Source: Labilithrix sp.
GTDB taxonomy: Bacteria; Myxococcota_A; Polyangia; Polyangiales; Polyangiaceae
Length of the DNA stretch: 62,550 nt
NCBI GenBank assembly: GCA_019637195.1
Contig: JAHBWA010000040.1
Coordinates: 1-62,550, forward strand
Reading direction: 5' to 3'
The notes under the pieces are model-generated. The model did no database searches. It was not told where the DNA came from and was given only the letters and a program-made list of their open reading frames with translations. A program made the position numbers and the translations under genes. Position 1 is the stretch's first letter; each line of letters opens with the position of its first letter. Positions 1-6,667 of the stretch are shown here, piece by piece.

Positions 1-310
1 AGGCGTCATGGTTGCCGGGGACGAGCGTGACGCTGCCTGCCGGGAGCTTCGCGTCGTGGAGGACCTCGGCGAACAGCTCGAACTCGGCGTCCTCCCCCAC
101 CTCGGTCAGGTCGCCGGAGATCACGACGTGGTCGGCGCCCTGCTCCTTCGCCGCGCGGAGGGCGCGCGCGAGCTTCCGGCTGCGGGCGTGAGGATCGGGG
201 GCGCGCTGGCCGATGCTCACGAGCTTCGTGGTGAAGCGGTAGCGCGCGCGCCGGGTGCCGGCGCGCGCGTCGAGGATGTGGACGTCGGAGAGATGAGCGA
301 TGCGTCTCAC
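1..310 (-). CDS. Calcineurin-like metallophosphoesterase, N-terminal part (cut by window edge)
   Basis: The visible 103 residues are the N-terminal part of a calcineurin-like metallophosphoesterase; the C-terminus lies beyond the window. Metal-site motifs appear in family order: HLSDVH at residues 6-11, SGDLTEVG at 65-72 and PGNHDA at 98-103. Such proteins bind two metal ions and hydrolyse phosphodiesters or phosphomonoesters; the substrate cannot be told from this fragment. The start is GTG at 310, chosen because a GGAGGG ribosome site lies 8 nt upstream (319-324). It is the last gene of a minus-strand run but has its own upstream region with a GAAC-N4-GTTC palindrome. Family call is firm, role unknown. 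Confidence 0.85.
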   Translation of the reverse strand, partial: MRRIAHLSDVHILDARAGTRRARYRFTTKLVSIGQRAPDPHARSRKLARALRAAKEQGADHVVISGDLTEVGEDAEFELFAEVLHDAKLPAGSVTLVPGNHDA

Positions 311-345
311 GAATGCGGCCCTCCAACCCGGTCGAGCTCGTCAGT

Positions 346-361
346 GCGAACGTCTGTTCGC
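346..361. promoter_or_regulatory. GCGAAC-N4-GTTCGC palindrome (LexA/SOS-box-like)
   Basis: A perfect 6+6 inverted repeat with a 4-nt centre (GCGAAC GTCT GTTCGC) lies 36 bp upstream of the metallophosphoesterase start. Its core matches the GAAC-N4-GTTC form recognised by LexA in Gram-positive bacteria. Myxobacterial LexA sites are known to differ, so SOS control is only a suggestion; another dimeric repressor could bind here. Confidence 0.35.
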
Positions 362-401
362 GTCTCTCTAAACGATGGATCGTGTGAAGAGTTTCCGCCA
401 C

Positions 402-433
402 GCCTTTGTGCGAAAAACATTTCGCACAAAGGC
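402..433 (-). terminator. Strong hairpin after the inositol-monophosphatase gene
   Basis: Perfect 14-bp inverted repeat (left arm 402-415, right arm 420-433) with a 4-nt AACA loop, about 45 nt beyond the stop of the inositol-monophosphatase gene and before the next start. There is no T-tract on either side, so it may act as a T-less terminator, an RNA-processing stem or a protein-binding palindrome. Placement between two same-strand genes favours termination. Confidence 0.5.
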
Positions 434-477
434 CGCAGCGCTCCCACGACGGCTCCTCGCCGGACGCGGGCGCGGAA

Positions 478-1383
478 TCAGGCGCCGCGCGGCGCGCGCG
501 TGGAGGGCACGACGCGCGCGAGCTCCGTCGTCAGCGCGTCGTGGATGGCGCCGTTCGTGGCGATGACGTGGCCGCTCTGCATGAACGTGCCGCCTTCGTC
601 GAAATCGGTCACGCGGCCGCCGGCCGCCCGGACGATCGCGATCCCTGCCGCGATGTCCCACGGGCGCAGCTTGCGCTCCCAGTAGCCCTCGTACGTGCCG
701 TCGGCGACGAGGCAGAGATCGAGCGCGGCCGAGCCGCACCGGCGCACCGCGCGGCAGCGCTGCTTGATCGTGACGAACGCGTCGAAGTTGTTCTCGGCGC
801 TGACGCGGCGATCGTACGGAAACCCCGTCGCGAGGAGCGAGTCCTCGAGGGCGGCGGTCTCGCTCACGGTGCACGCCTCCTCGACGATCCGGGGCGCCGG
901 CTCCGCGCCGGCGACGATCGCTCGTGCGATCATGTTCTCGGCGGAGCGACGGAGCGCGCGTCGCTCGCCCGACGCCGCGACCCAGCCGAACCACTCCGAG
1001 CCGAGCGGAGGCGAGATGACCACGCCCAGCACCGGCTGGCCCGCGATCACGAGGCCGACCGAGACGCACCAGAAGGGGTGGCCGTGGACGAAGTTCGTCG
1101 TGCCGTCCACCGGATCCACGTAGAACGCGACGCGCTCGGCCGCGCCCCCTTGCTCCTCGCCGACGATCGCGAACGGCAGCGCGTCGCCGAGGCGCCGGCG
1201 CAGGAGCTCCTCACTGTCGCGGTCGAAGCTCGTGACGAGGTCGACCGCGCCCTTGTGCTCGACGGCGGGCGCGTGACGATAGCCGCCGAGGACGAGCGTA
1301 GCGGCCTCGCGCGCGGCCTCACGGGTGACGGAGAGGATCGCCTCGAGCCCCTCACGCGTCGTCGGGTCGGGCGCGGTCGTCAT
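478..1383 (-). CDS. Inositol monophosphatase family protein
   Basis: A 301-residue Mg2+-dependent phosphatase of the inositol monophosphatase/SuhB family. The metal-binding signatures are intact: GEEQ at residues 75-78, DPVDGTTNF at 90-98, and WDIAAG at 242-247, whose Asp243 should be the last metal ligand. Length is a little above the usual 260-270. The ATG at 1383 overlaps the stop of the upstream mpl gene by 4 nt (ATGA), so the two are probably translated in a coupled fashion. The family includes inositol, histidinol-phosphate and PAP phosphatases; sequence alone does not choose among them. Pairing with a murein-recycling ligase does not by itself explain the substrate. Confidence 0.9.
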   Translation of the reverse strand: MTTAPDPTTREGLEAILSVTREAAREAATLVLGGYRHAPAVEHKGAVDLVTSFDRDSEELLRRRLGDALPFAIVGEEQGGAAERVAFYVDPVDGTTNFVHGHPFWCVSVGLVIAGQPVLGVVISPPLGSEWFGWVAASGERRALRRSAENMIARAIVAGAEPAPRIVEEACTVSETAALEDSLLATGFPYDRRVSAENNFDAFVTIKQRCRAVRRCGSAALDLCLVADGTYEGYWERKLRPWDIAAGIAIVRAAGGRVTDFDEGGTFMQSGHVIATNGAIHDALTTELARVVPSTRAPRGA

Positions 1384-2849
1384 GAGCGCGCGCCGAGCTC
1401 GCGGAGGAGGCGCGCGTGGATCCCGCCGAACGCGCCGTTGGAGAGGAGCGCGACGACGTCGCCGGCGCGCGTCTCGGCGACGAGGGTGGCGACGATCGCG
1501 TCGACGCCCTCTGCCGCGCTCGCGCCCTCGCCGATCGCCCGGGCGATGGCGGCGAGGTCGAGCCGCTCGGACTCGGGGATGTTGGTGCGCCCGAGCGGCG
1601 CGAAGAGCACGCGATCGGCCGCGCGGAACGCCGTCGCGTACTCGTGCTGGTGGAGGTTGCGGCAGGCGGTGGCGCTGCGCGGCTCGAACACGGCCCAGAG
1701 GCGGCCGCCCGGGTGCCGCGAGCGGAGCGCGCGCAGCGTCTCGTCCACCGCGGTCGGGTGGTGCGCGAAGTCGTCGTAGACGGCCACGCCTCCCGGCGTA
1801 CCGAGGAGGTCCTGCCGGCGGCGCACGCCCTCGAACGACGTCAGCGCCTGGCGCGCCTTCTCGATGTCGACGCCGAAGCCCTCGGCGCAGGCCGCGAGCG
1901 CGCCGATCGCGTTGCGGACGTTGTGGGCGCCGGGCACCTTCAGCGCGAAGCGCCCGCCGTAGGAGCCGCCGAGGTAGAGATCGAACGGCTGCACGCCGGT
2001 CTCGGCGTCCGCCGGGACCATCGCGCCGAGCCACGTCGGCGTGACGTCGCCGGTGTCGTCGCTGTCGAGCGCGTAGAACGCCGTCCGCGCGCGCGCGTGC
2101 GCGGAGACGATCGTCCGGGCGCGCGCGTCGCGCGCGTCGCACGCGACGAGGCCGCCCTCGGGGACCGCCGCGACGAGCTCGGCGAACTGCCGCTCGTAGA
2201 CCTCCGCCGACGGATAGATGTCGATGTGATCGTGCTCGACGCTCGTGACGATGACGACGTCCTCGGCGGGCGAGCCCGGCGGCGCGACGTAGTCGAAGAA
2301 CTTGGGCTTCTTCTCCCAGTAGACGGCGTCGTACTCGTCGCCCTCGACGACGAACGGCGCGGCCTTCGCGGCGCCGCCGACGATCTTGCGCTTGGCGCTG
2401 GCGGCGCGCGCGCCGGCGTCGAAGTTCTTCGGGAGGCCGCCGATGAAGAAGCCCGGCTCGAGCCCGGCGACCTCGAGGATCCAGGCGCACATCGCCGACG
2501 TCGTCGTCTTGCCGTGGGTCCCGGCCACGACCAGCGGTCGCTTGCCGGCGAGGAAGCGCTCGCGGAGCGCGCCGGACATGCTCGTGCGCGGCAGGTCGAG
2601 CTCGATCGCGCGGACGGCCTCGACGTTGTCTTTGCGGATCGCGTTGCCGACCACGACGAGCTCGAGGTCGGCGGTGACGTGATCGGCGTGAAAGCCGGGC
2701 TGGCAGCGGATCCCCGCGGCCTCGAGCGCGGGCCCCATCGGCGGGTCGAACGCGACGTCGGACCCGCTGACGTCGTGGCCTGCGTCGCGGAGCAGCTTGG
2801 CGAGCTGGCCCATGCCGGTGCCGGCGACTCCGATCAGATGTACGCGCAT
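1380..2849 (-). CDS. mpl: UDP-N-acetylmuramate:L-alanyl-gamma-D-glutamyl-meso-diaminopimelate ligase
   Basis: A 489-residue Mur-ligase family enzyme. It should attach the recovered tripeptide L-Ala-gamma-D-Glu-meso-Dap to UDP-MurNAc in cytoplasmic peptidoglycan recycling, using ATP. The N-terminal Rossmann segment begins with HLIGVAGTGMGQLAKLL, the form typical of Mpl and MurC. The ATP loop GTHGKTTT is at residues 110-117, the central domain carries VTSVEHDHIDIYPS, and HNVRNAIGA marks the C-terminal domain boundary. Mpl is preferred over MurC because of the length and the GTGMGQLAKLL N-terminus. It shares a 4-nt stop/start overlap with the following phosphatase. Other recycling genes (ampG, ampD) are not in the window. 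Confidence 0.9.
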   Translation of the reverse strand: MRVHLIGVAGTGMGQLAKLLRDAGHDVSGSDVAFDPPMGPALEAAGIRCQPGFHADHVTADLELVVVGNAIRKDNVEAVRAIELDLPRTSMSGALRERFLAGKRPLVVAGTHGKTTTSAMCAWILEVAGLEPGFFIGGLPKNFDAGARAASAKRKIVGGAAKAAPFVVEGDEYDAVYWEKKPKFFDYVAPPGSPAEDVVIVTSVEHDHIDIYPSAEVYERQFAELVAAVPEGGLVACDARDARARTIVSAHARARTAFYALDSDDTGDVTPTWLGAMVPADAETGVQPFDLYLGGSYGGRFALKVPGAHNVRNAIGALAACAEGFGVDIEKARQALTSFEGVRRRQDLLGTPGGVAVYDDFAHHPTAVDETLRALRSRHPGGRLWAVFEPRSATACRNLHQHEYATAFRAADRVLFAPLGRTNIPESERLDLAAIARAIGEGASAAEGVDAIVATLVAETRAGDVVALLSNGAFGGIHARLLRELGARS

Positions 2850-2858
2850 GGGCTCGTC

Positions 2859-3347
2859 TCAGTCGCCGATCTTGGTGAACGCCGTGTTGAGCTTGGCCTC
2901 GCCGACGGCGAGCGTCAGGGTGTTGTCTACGATCGTGAAGTCGTAGGTGTTCGCCGGCAAGCCGCCCTGGCACTTGACGTTGCCCTCCTGCTTCTCGAAC
3001 CCGAGCGAGCCGATGGTGACCTTGCCCGTCGCTGCGTCGAGCGCGGTCGTGTCGAGGCCGATCGAGCCGCCCGCGATCACGGCGGTGTCGCTGCCGGTGG
3101 CGACGCACTTCGCGGCGCCGACGACGTAGCGGTCCATGAACCGCAGCCGGAGCTCGACCGTGCCATTCGACGCCGTCTGCGTGGTCTGCCACACGCCGCG
3201 GAGCGTGTTCGGCGACGCGGCCGGCAGCGTCTCGAACAGCGTCTCGGGCTCGGGCGGCGGCGGCGGCGCGTCGCCGTCGCTCTCCGAGGCGCAGGCGGTG
3301 AAGAAGAGGAAGGCGGCGGTCGCCGCGCGGGTCGTGAGAGAGCTCAT
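2859..3347 (-). CDS. Small secreted lipoprotein, unknown function
   Basis: A 162-residue protein starting at ATG 3347 with a short signal peptide ending in the lipobox-like FFTAC, then a Pro/Glu-rich linker (residues ~25-38). The folded part is about 120 residues, rich in alternating hydrophobic positions (GVWQTTQTASNG, VELRLRF), and looks like a beta-sandwich or lipocalin-like barrel, but I do not recognise a family. Two Cys remain in the mature domain and may pair. It ends 9 nt before mpl, so it may be cotranscribed. There is no Shine-Dalgarno; a TACCGT hexamer sits 6 nt before the ATG, suggesting a leaderless transcript. Confidence 0.75.
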   Translation of the reverse strand: MSSLTTRAATAAFLFFTACASESDGDAPPPPPEPETLFETLPAASPNTLRGVWQTTQTASNGTVELRLRFMDRYVVGAAKCVATGSDTAVIAGGSIGLDTTALDAATGKVTIGSLGFEKQEGNVKCQGGLPANTYDFTIVDNTLTLAVGEAKLNTAFTKIGD

Positions 3348-3353
3348 GCGGGC

Positions 3354-3359
3354 ACGGTA
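3354..3359 (-). promoter_or_regulatory. Putative -10 hexamer TACCGT for leaderless lipoprotein gene
   Basis: TACCGT on the minus strand ends 6 nt before the ATG at 3347, and no ribosome site is present. It fits the TANNNT-close-to-start pattern seen at several other genes of the window. No convincing -35 hexamer was found. Confidence 0.3.
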
Positions 3360-3513
3360 GCACCGACCCCGACGCCGCGACGAGCGCCCGCCCGCGGCGG
3401 GATCGATCCGGACCCCTTCTTGCTCGTGGGGTGCTCGCCCGGACCGTGCGCGAAGCGCCTCGCGCGACGCCGACTCGACGGCGCGACGCACGGACCAGAG
3501 AGGTTGGTGTCAC

Positions 3514-4563
3514 GTGCGCACCTCGATGGAGCGCCGCCGTCGCGCGGCGCGACGACGTCTCGCGATCGCGCCCGAGCCATCCTCGGCCACGGCGGCCCTT
3601 CCGCGCGCGTGGGCGCTCGGGCTCGGAGCGGCGCTCACGCTCGGCGCGGGGTGCACGAAGAGCGGTAACCTCGACGTCGGCGCGCTCGGCCTCGACGGCG
3701 TCTCTTCGATGGAGTGCGTCCCGCCGGCGAGCGACGCCGCGCGCGACGTCGCGTGCAGCCGCTGGGCGTGCGGTCACTCCGCGCTCGACGCCGCGCCGTG
3801 GAACGGCGATGCCGCGAGCTGCGATCCCGGCCGCGTCGACGAGCACGCGCGCGATCGCGCGCTCCGCGTGGTCAACGCCTACCGCGCGCTGGCGGGCGTA
3901 CCGGAGCTCACCGCGGAGGCGCGCTGGGAAGGCCCTGCCCAGGACTGCGCGCTGCTCGCGCACGCGAACCGGAGCCTGTCGCACGCGCCGCCGCCGGAGT
4001 GGGCGTGCTGGTCCGACCGAGGCGCGCGCGCCTCGGCGGTCAGCCTCGTCGCGAACCGGAGCGCGCCGCAGGCGATCGATCCGTTCATCGAGGACGAGGG
4101 CAACGCGTCCACGATGGTGCACCGGCGCTGGCTCCTCAGCGAGAAGATCCACCGCGTCGGGCTCGGTTCGACGAGCCGGTTCACCTGCGCGCTGGTCGAC
4201 GGGCGCGAGTGGGACGACGCGCCCGCCGCGCCGCGCAGCGAGCTCGCGCTCCCGGCCTGGGTCGCGTGGCCGCCGCCCGGCCCGGTCCCGCTCGACGTCT
4301 TCCGCCGGACGAAGCTCGACGCCGTCGGTTGGACGATCCAGAGCTCGAACCTCGATCTCGACGGCGCCGCGGTCACGGTGCGCGTCGGCGGGGAGCCGCG
4401 CGCGGTCGCGGTCTTCCCGCTCGAGCGCACGATGGGGAGCCTCACCGCCGTCCGCTTCGTGCCGGACGGTTGGACCGCGCAGGGCGGCAGTCGCTACGAC
4501 GTCCACGTCGAGAAGGACGGCGCCGTGATCGCTTACACGGTCGAGCCGGTCGAGTGTCGGTGA
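3514..4563 (+). CDS. CAP/SCP-domain lipoprotein
   Basis: A 349-residue protein with a basic N-terminus, a hydrophobic stretch and the lipobox-like LGAGC around residue 46, so probably an envelope lipoprotein. Residues ~115-230 resemble the CAP (SCP/PR-1) fold: VNAYRALAGVPELT is the classic first helix, followed by CALLAHANRSLSH and MVHRRWLLSEKIHRVGLG, the region that usually holds the His/Glu cavity. Many Cys suggest disulfides. The last ~110 residues form a separate beta-rich domain. CAP proteins bind sterols, lipids or peptides, or act in cell-wall contexts; the ligand here is unknown. The start may be GTG 3514 (AGAGAGG about 10 nt upstream) or ATG 3526. Confidence 0.75.
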   Translation: MRTSMERRRRAARRRLAIAPEPSSATAALPRAWALGLGAALTLGAGCTKSGNLDVGALGLDGVSSMECVPPASDAARDVACSRWACGHSALDAAPWNGDAASCDPGRVDEHARDRALRVVNAYRALAGVPELTAEARWEGPAQDCALLAHANRSLSHAPPPEWACWSDRGARASAVSLVANRSAPQAIDPFIEDEGNASTMVHRRWLLSEKIHRVGLGSTSRFTCALVDGREWDDAPAAPRSELALPAWVAWPPPGPVPLDVFRRTKLDAVGWTIQSSNLDLDGAAVTVRVGGEPRAVAVFPLERTMGSLTAVRFVPDGWTAQGGSRYDVHVEKDGAVIAYTVEPVECR

Positions 4564-4584
4564 GCGCCCGGCGTCGCGGAGCCG

Positions 4585-5226
4585 CTAGAGCTCGATCTCG
4601 AAGCAGCGCTCGGTGGCCGTGACGCCGGCTTCACGGAAGCGCGGGCCGTCGAACGGGCCTTCGTCGACCGCGGTCACGCGCGCTCCGGCGTAGAGCCGGC
4701 GGATCTCGTCCTCGCTCACCGGGTACGGCGGCGGATCGAACGACGACGACGTGTAGTCGAACGTGACGAGGAGGGCCTTCGAGCGCGGAGCGAGCAGCGC
4801 CCGGAGGTGCGTGACGTAGCGCGGCCGCACGTCGCTGGAGAGCGCGACCAGCGCCGCGCGATCGTAGAGCGCGTCGACGTCGCCGACGATCTCCTTGGTG
4901 CACGCGAAGAGATCACCCGCGAAGAGCGTGACCCGCTCGGACGAGTACGCGCGGATGTGCTCTCCGGCGTCGCGGACCGTCGGAGTGAGCTCGTGCTCCT
5001 CGAAGAACGCCTTCACCGCGTCCTCCACGGCCTCGACACCGACGACGTGGTGCCCACGCGACGCGAGGAACGCCATGTCCTCCGTCTTGCCGCAGAGCGG
5101 CACCAGCACGCGCCGCGGCGGCGCGCCGAGCCGCTCGACGTGGCGTCCGAGGAAGACGTTCGTTTTGCCCTCGTGGAAGCCGATGCGGCCTTCTTTCCAG
5201 CGCTGTGCCCAGAAGTCGATGTTCAT
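4585..5226 (-). CDS. tpm: Thiopurine S-methyltransferase family protein
   Basis: A 213-residue SAM-dependent methyltransferase of the bacterial thiopurine methyltransferase family, which methylates thiols and, in some species, selenium or tellurium oxyanions. The N-terminus MNIDFWAQRWKEGRIGFHEG is the family hallmark, followed by the SAM-binding VLVPLCGKTEDMAFLA (residues ~40-55) and the acidic strand-end VVGVEAVEDAV. Length matches the family (about 215). It is convergent with the CAP lipoprotein gene (21-nt gap) and divergent from the lysine aminotransferase gene with a 68-bp shared upstream region. No linked metalloid-resistance genes are visible, so a detoxification role is family knowledge only. 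Confidence 0.9.
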   Translation of the reverse strand: MNIDFWAQRWKEGRIGFHEGKTNVFLGRHVERLGAPPRRVLVPLCGKTEDMAFLASRGHHVVGVEAVEDAVKAFFEEHELTPTVRDAGEHIRAYSSERVTLFAGDLFACTKEIVGDVDALYDRAALVALSSDVRPRYVTHLRALLAPRSKALLVTFDYTSSSFDPPPYPVSEDEIRRLYAGARVTAVDEGPFDGPRFREAGVTATERCFEIEL

Positions 5227-5279
5227 GCCGCGTGCATGCTGCTCCCGCGAAGGGCGACTGTCGAGAGGCGGCGGTTGGT

Positions 5280-5293
5280 GCTAGAAGGCTAGC
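5280..5293 (+). promoter_or_regulatory. GCTAG-N4-CTAGC palindrome with -10-like hexamer before the lysine aminotransferase start
   Basis: A perfect 5+5 inverted repeat ends 1 nt before the ATG at 5295. It contains TAGAAG (5282-5287), 7 nt before the start codon. CTAG is usually rare in GC-rich genomes, so two copies here are notable. It may be a -10 element for a leaderless transcript, an operator, or both. Confidence 0.3.
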
Positions 5294-5294
5294 C

Positions 5295-6623
5295 ATGTTC
5301 CGGCGATCGCAAATCCCGAGCGCCGAGGTCCACGCGACCCTTCGGCGTCACATCCTGGTCGACGGGTATCCGCTCGTCATCGATCTCGAAAAGAGCAGCG
5401 GCTCGGTCGTGCGCGACGCGACGAGCGGGCGTGAGCTCCTCGACTTCTACACGTTCTTCGCGTCGAATCCGCTCGGGTTCAATCACCCGGGCATGCTCGA
5501 CGAACGGACGCGCGAGCGGCTCGCCAGGACGTCGCTCGTAAAGGTCGCGAACTCCGACAAGTACACCACCTACTTCGCCGAGTTCGTCGACACGCTCTCG
5601 CGGACCGCCGCGCCAGCCGAGCTCTCGAAGTACTTCTTCGTCGAGGGCGGAGCTCTCGCGGTCGAGAACGCGCTCAAGACCGCGTTCGACTGGAAGGTGC
5701 GGAAGAACCTGGCGGCGGGGCGGGGCGAGCGCGGATACCAGATCCTTCACCTCGAGCACGCGTTCCACGGTCGGTCCGGCTACACGATGAGCCTGACCAA
5801 CACCGATCCGAACAAGACGGCGTACTTCCCGAAGTTCGACTGGCCGCGCATTCCTTCGCCGATGATCCGCTTCCCCCTCGCGGGCAAGAACGTGGCCGAG
5901 GTCGAGGAGCGAGAGCGCGCTGCCATCGCGGCGGCGGAGGCCGCGTTCGCGCGCGCCCCGCACGAGATCGCGGGCATCATCCTCGAGCCCATCCAGGGCG
6001 AAGGTGGCGACAACCACTTCCGTTCGAGCTTCTTCGAGGCGCTCCGGCGCCTCGCGGACGAGCACGAGGCGCTCCTGATCTACGACGAGGTCCAGACCGG
6101 AATCGGCGGGACCGGTCGCTGGTGGGCCTACCAGCACCACGGCGTGAAGCCCGACATCGTCTGCTTCGCGAAGAAGATGCAGGTCGGCGGCATCCTCGTG
6201 TCCGACCGCATCGACGACGTCGAGGACAACGTCTTCCACAAGGCCGGGCGCATCAACTCCACCTGGGGCGGCGGCCTCGTCGACATGGTGCGCGCGACGC
6301 GCATCCTCGAGATCATCGTGGAGGAGAAGCTCATCGAGAACGCCGCCGCGCGCGGCGCCGAGCTCCTCGCGGGGCTCGAGGGGATCCAGGCGCGACGGCC
6401 CTCGGTCGACAACGCGCGTGGCCAGGGCCTCATGTGCGCGATCGACGTGCCCGACGCGAAGACGCGCGACGCGGTGATCAAGCGCTGCTTCGCCGACGGA
6501 ATGGTCGTGCTCGCGTGCGGGCAGCGCTCGATCCGCTTTCGCCCGGCGCTCAACGTCGGCGCGGACGTGATCGCCGACGCGATCGCCCGCCTCGACACCG
6601 CGATCGGCGCCGTCGTCTCCTGA
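5295..6623 (+). CDS. lat: L-lysine 6-transaminase
   Basis: A 442-residue class III PLP aminotransferase closely resembling actinobacterial L-lysine epsilon-aminotransferase, which converts L-lysine plus 2-oxoglutarate to aminoadipate semialdehyde (cyclising to piperideine-6-carboxylate) and glutamate. Shared family stretches include FFVEGGALAVENALKTAFDW (residues ~114-133), FHGRSGYTMSLTNT, KFDWPRI, EPIQGEGGD and NSTWGG. The PLP site shows IYDEVQTG (Asp264) and AKKMQVGG, whose second Lys (Lys294) aligns with the Schiff-base lysine. Length is standard (about 450). No dehydrogenase for the product, sigma/anti-sigma pair or beta-lactam genes lie nearby, so the pathway is open. No Shine-Dalgarno precedes the ATG. 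Confidence 0.9.
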   Translation: MFRRSQIPSAEVHATLRRHILVDGYPLVIDLEKSSGSVVRDATSGRELLDFYTFFASNPLGFNHPGMLDERTRERLARTSLVKVANSDKYTTYFAEFVDTLSRTAAPAELSKYFFVEGGALAVENALKTAFDWKVRKNLAAGRGERGYQILHLEHAFHGRSGYTMSLTNTDPNKTAYFPKFDWPRIPSPMIRFPLAGKNVAEVEERERAAIAAAEAAFARAPHEIAGIILEPIQGEGGDNHFRSSFFEALRRLADEHEALLIYDEVQTGIGGTGRWWAYQHHGVKPDIVCFAKKMQVGGILVSDRIDDVEDNVFHKAGRINSTWGGGLVDMVRATRILEIIVEEKLIENAAARGAELLAGLEGIQARRPSVDNARGQGLMCAIDVPDAKTRDAVIKRCFADGMVVLACGQRSIRFRPALNVGADVIADAIARLDTAIGAVVS

Positions 6624-6637
6624 GGGGCTCCTGAGGA

Positions 6638-6667
6638 GCGCCGCCGCGCGCGGGGGGGCGGCGGCGC
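6638..6667. terminator. Bidirectional GC hairpin between lat and the debranching-enzyme gene
   Basis: A perfect 10-bp inverted repeat (arms 6638-6647 and 6658-6667, G-rich loop of 10 nt) fills the gap between two convergent genes and abuts the stop codon of the minus-strand gene. A smaller GCTCC-TGA-GGAGC hairpin precedes it. There is no T-tract. Confidence 0.55.
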
